A stretch of 51,809 bases of DNA from Ramicandelaber brevisporus (taxonomy: Eukaryota; Kickxellomycota; Ramicandelaberales; Ramicandelaberaceae). Positions 18,360-26,749 of the stretch are shown here, in pieces. The stretch spans positions 49,327-101,135 of the forward strand of contig MU602667.1 of assembly GCA_025201865.1 (NCBI GenBank), written 5' to 3'. The notes beneath the pieces are model-generated. The model was given only the letters and a program-made list of their open reading frames with translations, was not told where the DNA came from and did no database searches. The translations under genes were made by a program, and so were the position numbers. Numbering within the stretch: the stretch's first letter is position 1; each line of letters opens with the position of its first letter.

Positions 18360-20444
18360 TTAAAACCCAGTTGGATTTGGCATCGGATGGTTGTCAAACA
18401 TTCTATCTGGACGACGATGCTCGTGACGAGAGCTAGTTCGGCGCGGCAGGTTGCTGCCACTCTGCGATCCAGTTCCATCGTAAGATGATTCAGTGCCGAC
18501 GCGGCCGCCGGCTTCACTATCTGTATAGTCGAGAGGGCCTTGGTGAAGTTGGCTAAGTCTGCTGGCAGCAGATACCGAGCCATTGGTGGTGTTGGTGGCT
18601 GTGGATGTCAGAGTATCATAAGTGACGCAAGCAAGCGGAATGGCACCTTCGCGACCAGTCGACAAATCACGGGCTAGAGCCCATCCATCATCAAACATCT
18701 TCAGCACAAGCATAACTTCATTGACTCGCAGCTCTAGTTCATCGTCCATGTTCTTATCGTAGTTGTACACAACTCGGGCTCGGAATGGACACACATCTTC
18801 CTGGTCACTACCACCACTACCGGCACCAACACTGGCACCACTGCCTGCCGATCCACTAGCTGCACCAGTGCTGAATGCAGCCACACCAGCAGCAGCTACA
18901 GCGGCAGCCGAAACGTACTCATTTGTTCCAACATGAGGAGAGTTTGAGCCCAAGGCAGTGGCATAGTCAGTATTGCCAGCTGTCGCAGTGGATGCAGCCG
19001 CAGCAATTGGTAGCGCAGAAGCAGCAGCAGCAGCGGCACGCATTGATGCAGCTGAGGCGTGATGTTGAAGTAGATTGGCGGTAGAATTGACTGGGCCAGT
19101 GGCGATTCCTGGACTGGCTGTGCCGTCACTCATGTGACCACTGGTGTTACTGGCAAACATTGGGTTGCTGCTGCGAATCATGCGAGTGCGAGTCATGGCT
19201 ACGTCTTCTGCCGAGTGAGAATCGCTGTTGCGAGGCATGCCTACGACATTGCCGCCACCACCACCACCACTGCCACCAGCTGAGACTGACTGAGTAGCAA
19301 AGAGTAGAGCAGCTGAGGATGGCGAGCCGCTGATGCCAGGACTGCCCTTCTCGTCGGCATAGAGTGGGGACAGTCCAGTGCCTGCCTTAGAACGCGACAT
19401 GAGCTTTGCAGCAGAGCGTTTGCGCCAAAGGATGAACAGCAAAATAAGCAGCAGTAGAGCAGCAGCCGATCCAACAGCAATTCCAATGATTGCACCGGTG
19501 CTCAGCTTGGTCTTGCTGGTGTTCGAGTCATGTGCTGGTGAATCCGGCGACGGCGTTGCCGTAGCGTCCTTGTTGGTATCCTTGTTGCTGTCAGACGGCT
19601 TGAGATTGCACTGCTTGGCCACATCGGCGTTTGAGCAGCATGGGTCGCTACCATTCGCCTTACAAATACCACAGAGCTGGTCCTTTGATGGATTGATCAA
19701 GCCACAAGTAGCTGCCTCATTCACATTGCCGTCCACGCAATTGCCAGCTGCACCATTGTAAGGCGCACTGCTACACACACCCTGCATCTCAATGTACTTC
19801 TGCTGCGACTGTGTAAAGTTTGGACAGTATTTAGTACCAGTCAGCAACGCGCTATTCCATCCCGCAGCATATTTGTCGCATGTCGCTTTGCACAGCGGCT
19901 TGGCGAGTGTGCCAATTGCAGCGGCATTCAGCGCAGCCGTTCCGCCATTCCCATCCTTAGCGCACTGCAGCGACTCTGCTCGTCCCAGAAAGTTTGCGCA
20001 ATAATACGACACGCTGTATCGAGGCTGATTGGTGGTGCCATCCCAGCCAGAGCATTGGAAGTAGTTGAGCTGTTCCTTGACAAACCCACCACTTGAGTAG
20101 TAGTTGTCGAATGCGCTGTCAAACTCATCCACGGTGCTGAACTGCTTGCCAGCGATAACCACAGCAGTCGAAATATACGCGTCGCCAAAAGCCGCGCAGT
20201 GCTTGCTGCTTTTGAGAGAGATGCAAGCCGTACCTGCGGCGCTTGCAAAGGGAGCAAAAAGCGTGCCAGCTGTAGAGGCGAGCAGCAGTAGCAGAGTTGT
20301 GGTAGTCGGAATGACTGCTGCCGACGTTGTGCGACTACTGCTGATCACTCTGGCTGCTCCGCTCGCACGGTTTCTGTCTGACGTAGCCATTGTCGCCGTC
20401 ATAGAAGACGAAGACGAAGACGAAGAGGAAGAAGAAGGAGCCAT
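18360..20444 (-). CDS. Cys-rich membrane protein with cytosolic SH3 domain
   Basis: The ATG at 20444 gives 694 residues. Another ATG at 20402 follows the poly-Ser start and is equally possible. A hydrophobic segment (TTTTLLLLLASTAGTLFAPFASA) acts as signal peptide or anchor. The ectodomain of about 220 residues has many cysteines (ACISLKSSKHCAAF, YYCANFLG, LCKATCDKY, DQLCGICKANGSDPCCS). One membrane helix lies at about 316-338 (GAIIGIAVGSAAALLLLILLFIL), followed by a Ser/Ala/Gly-rich linker. An SH3 domain at about 550-610 reads RARVVYNYDKNMDDELELRVNEV and continues to DDGWALARDLSTGREGAIPLACV, with the ALYDY-like start, the WAL Trp and the final hydrophobic strand. It could link a surface signal to cytosolic Pro-rich partners, as Fus1- or Sho1-type proteins do. 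The ligand is unknown. Confidence 0.85.
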   Translation of the reverse strand: MAPSSSSSSSSSSSMTATMATSDRNRASGAARVISSSRTTSAAVIPTTTTLLLLLASTAGTLFAPFASAAGTACISLKSSKHCAAFGDAYISTAVVIAGKQFSTVDEFDSAFDNYYSSGGFVKEQLNYFQCSGWDGTTNQPRYSVSYYCANFLGRAESLQCAKDGNGGTAALNAAAIGTLAKPLCKATCDKYAAGWNSALLTGTKYCPNFTQSQQKYIEMQGVCSSAPYNGAAGNCVDGNVNEAATCGLINPSKDQLCGICKANGSDPCCSNADVAKQCNLKPSDSNKDTNKDATATPSPDSPAHDSNTSKTKLSTGAIIGIAVGSAAALLLLILLFILWRKRSAAKLMSRSKAGTGLSPLYADEKGSPGISGSPSSAALLFATQSVSAGGSGGGGGGNVVGMPRNSDSHSAEDVAMTRTRMIRSSNPMFASNTSGHMSDGTASPGIATGPVNSTANLLQHHASAASMRAAAAAASALPIAAAASTATAGNTDYATALGSNSPHVGTNEYVSAAAVAAAGVAAFSTGAASGSAGSGASVGAGSGGSDQEDVCPFRARVVYNYDKNMDDELELRVNEVMLVLKMFDDGWALARDLSTGREGAIPLACVTYDTLTSTATNTTNGSVSAASRLSQLHQGPLDYTDSEAGGRVGTESSYDGTGSQSGSNLPRRTSSRHEHRRPDRMFDNHPMPNPTGF

Positions 20445-20947
20445 ATCACGCGTACCCGTCGTCGTCCTCACTGTCGTCTATCGTGGTGCTAGTATTGGGA
20501 TTCTATCAGTTTGTTGTTACTGTGTGTATGTTTTTTTTCAGGAACGTGTGTGTGATAGTGGTGGTGGTAGTGGCAGACTGTATCAGTGAACGAAAGAAAG
20601 AAAAAAAAAGGAGGCAGTGTCGAGCGGAGGGGCAAACAACAGTTACAGCAGTTACAACAGATACAACAGATACAACAGCTACAACACAAAGAGGCGATGG
20701 CACGGATCGACATTGCACACTCGATTTGCCGACATTCAACATCAGTCGGGTGCAAAAGACTGGCGGGGCATTCCAATGCAACCAACCGCTGTACTCGACC
20801 ACTTTTTATTTATCAGCTCTAAAAATAGGGACGGAGGCAGCATGGGCAGGAACACCTCCATGTCTGTCGTGAAAGCGAGCGAATGAGCGATTTATTCAAC
20901 GCCGAATGAAATGATTGTTGTTATAAAAAGAGGGGAGGACAGTGACA
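20445..20947. other. Intergenic region
   Basis: This is the promoter of the SH3 membrane gene and the trailer of the WW-like gene. It contains a CAGATACAACAG-type repeat (about 20645-20690) and an A-rich block near 20588-20606. Nothing coding is supported. Confidence 0.5.
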
Positions 20948-21802
20948 TCATGAGTTCTTTCGCTTAAATTTCCCATCCAACACTCGTTTAATGACTGTAG
21001 AGGCTAATGCCGCTCCGCTGGCAAGAACCGATGTCCGTCGAGGCGCATTTCGCACGCCATCTCGGTCCCGCTCTCGGTCCCGCTCTCGATCCTGGTGTTG
21101 TAAATGCCGATGTTGATGTTGATGAGACTCAAGAGTTGGTGACACAGTGGCTGATGATAGTGGGCCAGCTGAAGCAGGGCGAGGCTGGAGCGGTGGTGTA
21201 ACGTCGGCTGACAGTGGTAATGGCAGCGGCAGATTAATATTTCCCAAAGTAGTGGGCTGGTGTAACACATGCAGATGCAGTGGATGCTGATGTAGATGTA
21301 GATGCTGATGTAGATGCTGATTCTGGTGCTGATGCTGATGTGATATGAATACAGTCGATTGTGGAGGTGGTGCAAATGATCTCAATGTCGATGGGGCTGA
21401 CATTGGGAATGGAGGCAATCTTGGCTCTGGGAATGTCGGAGTCTCGTCTGTGCCTTCGGTGTCGGCCTCGTCTTCATCATCATCATCATCTTCATCTTCA
21501 TCTTCGTCAACTTCAACCTGCTCGCCTTGCATCATTTGACGAACCATTTCGTAGGATGGTGGCGGTGTCTCTTCATCTGGACTTCGTTGTAGATTTGAGT
21601 CCACAGATGGCAGTATTCGGTCGTCTGCCGCTATCGCCGTGGTTGACGTTACCGTCTGTGCTGTTGTCGTGATTGGTATCCGCGGATCTGTGTATTGGAT
21701 ATGGCCCGTTGGTTTGTACAAATAATATGGAATCTGGCGAACTTCGTCAAACAGTTCGATCCAGTTCCCTTCACCGCTACTCTCACTATCATTTGCTGAC
21801 AT
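20948..21802 (-). CDS. Degenerate WW-domain protein with acidic and His-rich regions
   Basis: This is 284 residues. Residues 14-40 read WIELFDEVRQIPYYLYKPTG and then HIQYTDP, which follows the WW consensus (first Trp, central YY, Thr, second Trp, Pro three later) except that the second Trp is Tyr37. WW domains bind Pro-rich peptides. Next come PPPSYEM, which resembles a PPxY ligand, and a run of about 20 Asp/Glu residues. A stretch of His-Gln/His-Leu repeats (HQHQHQNQHLHQHLHLHQH) leads to a DRERDRER region and a basic end VIKRVLDGKFKRKNS. No membrane segment is present. It may be an adaptor that binds itself or others through WW-PPxY. I cannot name it. Confidence 0.75.
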   Translation of the reverse strand: MSANDSESSGEGNWIELFDEVRQIPYYLYKPTGHIQYTDPRIPITTTAQTVTSTTAIAADDRILPSVDSNLQRSPDEETPPPSYEMVRQMMQGEQVEVDEDEDEDDDDDEDEADTEGTDETPTFPEPRLPPFPMSAPSTLRSFAPPPQSTVFISHQHQHQNQHLHQHLHLHQHPLHLHVLHQPTTLGNINLPLPLPLSADVTPPLQPRPASAGPLSSATVSPTLESHQHQHRHLQHQDRERDRERDRDGVRNAPRRTSVLASGAALASTVIKRVLDGKFKRKNS

Positions 21803-22192
21803 TGATACTAGTTACATACACTCGATACAATGACTTGGATATGGATAAAAAAAAAAGATCAATACTATTAGTAGCCGTTTTTTCGCTTTTCTGGTGATAA
21901 TTGAACTGAACGAGCGAGAGGCAGGATGTCGGAATCATCTTTGCCTTCTCCTTTTTTGTGAACAGCGAGATAAAACACGCGAGAGCCACAGCGTCACTTC
22001 GAAGGTAGAATGTCTTCTATCCAAGAATGCGCATCTCTACCCACATATTCACGTCTCCGCATCTAATACTATGTGACCACTCATAGAATCACAGCAAAGA
22101 AAAGAAAGATTAAAACTGATACGCTGCTTCTTGAAGAAAAAAAGCTGTAATGAGGCTATTGGCTGTAGGTAAAGAGAGAGTAGTATTTGAGC
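21803..22192. other. Intergenic region
   Basis: These 390 bases lie between two minus-strand genes. An A-run near 21848 and AT-rich sequence are consistent with promoter and trailer. No further element is seen. Confidence 0.5.
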
Positions 22193-24241
22193 TCAGAGTC
22201 TATCGCTGACTGCGCCACCACGATTGTTGCCGCGTCCTCCACCTCGCCCTCCACCTCGTCCGCCTCGTCCGCCTCGTCCACTGCCGCTGCTACTGTTACC
22301 GCCACGGGCACCTCCGCGTCCACCACCAACACCACCACCACCACGCTGACCTTGCTGCTGCCGTTGCTGCTGTTGTTGAACAAGAGGATGCGGTGGTGCG
22401 ACATTTGATCGAATCTCAGTATTGGCTGGCTCATTGGCAAGTTGAACATCAAAGTTCACTCTCGCTCTGCGCAGTTCATCCAGTCTCTGCTCCATTTCCT
22501 CGTCGTAATCTTCATCCAGCTTGAACAGCTCAATCAAATTGGCAACGGTAGATTTGAGCATTAAACGAGCATCTGGGCCGCGTTCAGCGCTGTGAACTTG
22601 GCGAGAAAAGTTGAACAAGCGATACAGATCTTCAACAAATGTCACTGGAGTGATGCGACCTTTGCGGAATGCAGTGATGGCTTTGCGACAGTGCTTGAAC
22701 AAGTCTGGGTTGTTGACAAAGTAGCGCTCCAGCTTTGCCATCATTTCGCTGTGGGCGGCTCGAACGTGGTCTGGGATATCGGCAGCTGTCGAGGAGGGAG
22801 AGGAAGGAGAAGTCTTTTGTGGAATATGTGGGGACTGCGACTGCCGTGAAGACCGTGCAACATCGCCAAGCGATGGATACTGTGAAGGGTCTCTGGCAAT
22901 GGACTCGCGGTTGGAACCAGCACTCATGGCGTATGCAGCGCGAGTTGTTGCCGCTGCTGTGCGCAGACTGCTACCATCATGGCCCAAGCCCGGGAAATCA
23001 TTGCCAGTAAGTTGTGGCTGATATGTTTGCCTGACTGGTTCCTCTTCATCCTCATCGTCCATTCTGAGAATACCAAAACCGGCTGGTGGGCTGATATCTG
23101 GTCTACGGCGTCGATCTTGCTGCTGTCCTTGCTGTTGTCCCTGTTGATGTCGTTGCTGCTGTCGCTGTTGCTGCTGCTGCTGCGCTTGGGTAGGTGCATG
23201 AGTGAATCCACCGGTAATCTGACGGCCTCTGTTCAAATCTGAGCGCTGTTGACCAGGAGCTGGCTTGGTGTGCTCTGTTGAGACATGTGCCTTCAAGTCA
23301 ATATCGGAGGCAAACACAATCAGCCTGTTCTCAACACAGTCTGGGTGCTTGCAGCGATAGTGACTCTGATCAAAGTGCTTTTCCAAGTCTTCCACGCCTT
23401 GATAGAACACATTGTGTTTTCCATTGGATCTGCAAATATGGCATTCTTCATGATCGGTGCGGCAGTGAGCAAACAGTGCATCCGCATCATAATATCGAGT
23501 CTGGCAGAATGTGCATTCGGGGTGACCTTTGAAGCCAGTGTCCATCTCGCCAGGAACGGCCTTACCAGACTTGCGATGCACAGCCAGCTGCTCACGAGTG
23601 TATAAAAGCTGCTCATGAGCAAACACCTTCTTGTGCTTTACGCACAGCTTGCACAAATGGAGATCATGAGCTTCAACAGTGTGCTTCTCAACAGCTTTCC
23701 ACCCAGAGAATCCACCATGTTTGCAGCCACGGAATGGACAGTTGAGCTGAAGTGCATATTCAGCAGCAGCCATTGCACTCTGGTCGGCATACTCAATACC
23801 CAGCCTGACATCCTTCATCTGCTGACTAATAAACGCCGATTTGCCATCAATCAGCTTACGAAGCAGCTCATACTGTGCACCCGGCATATCTGGCAATGAC
23901 TCACGGGATGCATAAATGACAGTGTCTGATTCGACTCTGCATGATGGACACGCCTTTGTACGCAATAGTGCACGCATACGCAGGTTGCAGAGATGGCAAG
24001 TGTCGTGATCACACGGCGGAACGGCCACATACGGCTTGGGCTTGGAGCAGATGTCGCAGAGATCCTCGTCCAAGTCGTCCAAGTCATCAAGAAAGGTGAA
24101 GTTTCGCATCGCGTTGGCAAGGACGCTGGCAGCCTGTTGCTCAATCTTGGCTCCAGCTGTCATTGCGTTGGTCGGCGCTGTCGGTTCTCCTGCGTCGCCG
24201 GAGAAAGCTACCTTCTTCTTTCCCTTCTTGCCGCCCGCCAT
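22193..24241 (-). CDS. HEL2: RING E3 ubiquitin ligase of ribosome quality control (Hel2/ZNF598 type)
   Basis: This is 682 residues. A C3HC4 RING spans residues 62-101 (C62, C65, C77, H79, C82, C85, C98, C101; LCDICSKPKPYVAVPPCDHD and onward). C2H2-type zinc fingers follow (NCPFRGCKHGGFSGWKAVEKH; CTFCQTRYYDADALFAHCRTDHEEC; CKHPDCVENRLIVFASDIDLKAH). A conserved helical block LERYFVNNPDLFKHCRKAITAFRKGRITPVTFVEDLYRLF lies in the C-terminal half. This order is diagnostic of Hel2/ZNF598, which ubiquitinates small-subunit proteins of collided ribosomes and starts their rescue. The last ~45 residues form an RGG box, as in some RNA-binding proteins. Gln tracts interrupt the middle. No other gene of the pathway is nearby. 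Confidence 0.93.
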   Translation of the reverse strand: MAGGKKGKKKVAFSGDAGEPTAPTNAMTAGAKIEQQAASVLANAMRNFTFLDDLDDLDEDLCDICSKPKPYVAVPPCDHDTCHLCNLRMRALLRTKACPSCRVESDTVIYASRESLPDMPGAQYELLRKLIDGKSAFISQQMKDVRLGIEYADQSAMAAAEYALQLNCPFRGCKHGGFSGWKAVEKHTVEAHDLHLCKLCVKHKKVFAHEQLLYTREQLAVHRKSGKAVPGEMDTGFKGHPECTFCQTRYYDADALFAHCRTDHEECHICRSNGKHNVFYQGVEDLEKHFDQSHYRCKHPDCVENRLIVFASDIDLKAHVSTEHTKPAPGQQRSDLNRGRQITGGFTHAPTQAQQQQQQRQQQRHQQGQQQGQQQDRRRRPDISPPAGFGILRMDDEDEEEPVRQTYQPQLTGNDFPGLGHDGSSLRTAAATTRAAYAMSAGSNRESIARDPSQYPSLGDVARSSRQSQSPHIPQKTSPSSPSSTAADIPDHVRAAHSEMMAKLERYFVNNPDLFKHCRKAITAFRKGRITPVTFVEDLYRLFNFSRQVHSAERGPDARLMLKSTVANLIELFKLDEDYDEEMEQRLDELRRARVNFDVQLANEPANTEIRSNVAPPHPLVQQQQQRQQQGQRGGGGVGGGRGGARGGNSSSGSGRGGRGGRGGGRGGGRGNNRGGAVSDRL

Positions 24242-24421
24242 AGCCCGCTTCGAAGATCGTCCAATCAGTCTTTAACAACAACAAAAAGAAAGAAAAGAAA
24301 GAAAGAAACTGTTTGTTTGTTGCAACGGAAGGCGAGAAAGCAACCAAAGAAAGAAAGAAGCTCGCTCACCAATATGCATAAGTGATTGTGTTCAAACGAA
24401 AGAGGAGTAAAGTTGTACATA

Positions 24422-25414
24422 TCAAGAGACTAAGGTTAAGAATCTATGTAGTACGAAGGCGGTTAATCCCCATATAGTGTGGCCATCCCTGGTAACGATA
24501 ACGGGCGAGCCTCGCTTTTGGCTTCTCGCAACAATATCACGGACAGTTGGATCTGCCAACGCCACATTTCGTCGCTCGATCACTTCGGCATCCACCGTGC
24601 TCGAGTCCAATCCATCCATGTCTTTACACACCTCTATCAGTCTCAGTGTGCTTTCGTGAGGATTCTGCAAGTCTCGAGCCGATATCCTTAGCAGCGGATT
24701 GGTCAAATCCAGCAGAGATACCGTAAAGATCCGATCAACCTCGCTGGGATTGAACATTAGTTGCGAGATGTCCAATGTGGGCAGAGGCGGCTGTTGTGGC
24801 TGTATCTGCTGCTGTTGCTGCTGTTGCTGTGATTGACTTCTACCAGTTTGATAGTTTACACCACCATCGCTATTATATACAAATCCCACAAACGGATGAA
24901 TTCGCAGCATTGGATTCTTTGCGGGTACAGCCGACATTGGACCTAATAGCCGAACTGAATTTGGAGCCAAAGAAGTCTCTTCGAGTGTTTCGCGTAGCAC
25001 AGTGTCCGACAAATGAACATCCCCAGGATCTCGTTTACCTCCAGGAAAGCTGACTTCGCCTTGATGCGAGTTGAGATTACTGCTGCGCAATGTAAACAGA
25101 ACGCTTGGGAGAATTGACTCGGATGACCCTTCGGCTGGCGATGGCAAGCACAGTGGCAACAGGACGGCTGCATCCCGAGCACCTTCTGGAAATCTGAATT
25201 GAGAGACTTTGGGGCCGGCTGCAAGAGATTCGGAAAGATATTCGAGGGTCTGTGTGTCAAGCGCTCGGTAGTTCCACTTTGAAGCCTCTGCAGTCATTGT
25301 CTGCGTAGCTGCTGCTGTAGCAGCTGTGGCTGTAGTCGTGGCTGCTTGGGCAGCGAAGTGTCTCCTTGTTAGCTGCCAAGCCACAGTGGTCGCAGCAGGC
25401 AACTTTGTCAGCAT
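24422..25414 (-). CDS. PCD1: Nudix hydrolase, CoA diphosphatase (Pcd1/NUDT7-8 type)
   Basis: The ATG at 25414 gives 330 residues. The frame upstream to 25492 has no ATG. The family signature LFTLRSSNLNSHQGEVSFPGG precedes the Nudix box GGKRDPGDVHLSDTVLRETLEE (residues 125-146), with the catalytic RE..EE intact. Asp132 takes the place of the first Glu, as in NUDT7. The usual Gly after EE is Ser148. The enzyme class cleaves CoA and acyl-CoA to 3',5'-ADP and phosphopantetheine. The N-terminus (MLTKLPAATTVAWQLTRRHF) looks like a mitochondrial presequence. No peroxisomal SKL is seen at the C-terminus (LTLVS). A Gln-rich insert follows the Nudix fold. A strong splice-donor-like sequence lies just upstream. 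Confidence 0.88.
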   Translation of the reverse strand: MLTKLPAATTVAWQLTRRHFAAQAATTTATAATAAATQTMTAEASKWNYRALDTQTLEYLSESLAAGPKVSQFRFPEGARDAAVLLPLCLPSPAEGSSESILPSVLFTLRSSNLNSHQGEVSFPGGKRDPGDVHLSDTVLRETLEETSLAPNSVRLLGPMSAVPAKNPMLRIHPFVGFVYNSDGGVNYQTGRSQSQQQQQQQQIQPQQPPLPTLDISQLMFNPSEVDRIFTVSLLDLTNPLLRISARDLQNPHESTLRLIEVCKDMDGLDSSTVDAEVIERRNVALADPTVRDIVARSQKRGSPVIVTRDGHTIWGLTAFVLHRFLTLVS

Positions 25415-25492
25415 CTCGTTCAAGATCGGGGTCAAAAAAAGAAAGTTGGAAAAAAGAAAAGTTGGAGATAATGCAGGAGGAAAAAAACTCAC
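25415..25492 (-). other. Candidate 78-nt intron in the leader of the Nudix gene
   Basis: On the minus strand AAG|GTGAGT at 25492 is a near-perfect donor. It is followed by a pyrimidine-rich stretch and by ACGAG ending immediately before the ATG at 25414. Splicing would place the ATG at the start of the second exon. No clear branch-point consensus is seen, so this is tentative. Confidence 0.35.
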
Positions 25493-26431
25493 CTTCCAAG
25501 CCTCACGAACTCAGTCCTCTGGCATTCGGAATGGTAACGAGTACATCGAAGAGCTGTGGAGGTCAAAACACTCTCTGGAATGTAATCAAACTTAGCCAGC
25601 TGAACTCGAATTGAAAGAAGCGTACAAACTCGTCTCTTCTCGTCTCGCCTCTTCTCTTCTCCTGTCATTATCATTATCATTGTGTGACTGCGAATGTTCT
25701 TACCAAGTCCATGACAACGCCTCTCGAACAACTCTTCTGAACTACTTTCTCTCTCTATCTCTCTCGGGTGTAACCCATGCATGTGCATCAATGTTGCACT
25801 GTTCTCAATTACAAAGTTACATAGATCATCAATAACTCTTGCTCTTAGATTCATCTTCTTTCAAAAGTTAAATTAGCTTCCGTTTCTAAAATTAACTATT
25901 GTTCCCAGGCTAGAGATCTTTCGATCGACTTCACCAGATGATCCACCATTGTCGTCAGTTATTATCGTCAGTTATTGCCTGTGTCGCTCTAAAGTACATG
26001 AACTACACTGATCGCTGGGTTGTGCACTGACAGCGCTAATAAAAATAACAACAGGAAACAGGACACGAGATCAACATTCACTGGGTCACATTATGACAGT
26101 CGATCTGCCTACTACCCAACACATCAACAAGCTTACATTTCCCACTCTTTCCGGTCCAATCGACAATTTTCCACGGTTCGCATCAGTGAACAAAATGCAC
26201 TCTTCATTACGTGGCCGCAACTAGTACCAGCTTTCGTATAAATCGAGCCAGCCGTTCGCCTTTGGATAACACTTTTCGAATCATATTCTAACTCATCAGC
26301 AATCACCACTTCGAACACATCACTACACTTCAGATCATTCAGCGCTACACTGCAACACACTACGTTACACTACGTTACACCACATTACACACTTACAAAA
26401 AACCCTAATACAAATTTAATCCTAATTACAA
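25493..26431. other. Intergenic region between divergent genes
   Basis: These are the upstream sequences of the Nudix gene (minus) and the Cys-rich peptide gene (plus). They contain CT-rich runs (25620-25670, 25748-25770) and a CTACGTTACA repeat (about 26355-26390) right before the peptide gene's leader. A 121-codon ATG frame on the minus strand (25854 to 25489) ends at the donor site. It has no recognisable features, and I do not call it. Confidence 0.45.
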
Positions 26432-26749
26432 ATGCGTGCCTTCACCGTTGTTGCCTTCATCGCCGCTGCCTTCGCTGCCACCACCACCATCGTCCTCGCT
26501 CTTCCCGTCGAAAGCGCTGCCCCTGAACCAGCTCAGCCAGTCCAGCCACTCCCACCAGCCCTCCAAGCCTCGAACTGCTACCAGGACTGCTCCCGGACCT
26601 GCGTTGCCAACTTGGATAACTGCAACCTTGGCTGCAGCAATGTTCCCATCAACAAGCTCCGCGGTGTTTGCCTTACTCGCTGCGGCTCAACCAACACTGT
26701 TTGCGGCCGCAACTGTGAGATGTCTTGCCTCAGCCAGGTTAACAACTAG
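26432..26749 (+). CDS. Small secreted 10-cysteine peptide, copy A
   Basis: This is 105 residues. MRAFTVVAFIAAAFAATTTIVLA is a signal peptide, followed by a Pro-rich spacer (residues 25-46) and a Cys domain with C49, C53, C57, C64, C68, C80, C84, C91, C95 and C99. The gaps are 3-3-6-3-11-3-6-3-3, identical to the gene at 36642 although few other residues match, and they read the same in both directions. All ten cysteines fall on one face of two predicted helices. That suggests a hairpin held by a ladder of five disulfides. It is not CFEM, hydrophobin or knottin spacing. The role is unknown; a surface, defence or interaction peptide is possible. Confidence 0.88.
   Translation: MRAFTVVAFIAAAFAATTTIVLALPVESAAPEPAQPVQPLPPALQASNCYQDCSRTCVANLDNCNLGCSNVPINKLRGVCLTRCGSTNTVCGRNCEMSCLSQVNN

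Noticed and set aside
25489-25854. 121-codon ATG frame upstream of the Nudix gene
   Set aside because: No recognisable features. It ends at the donor-like site and is more likely leader sequence.
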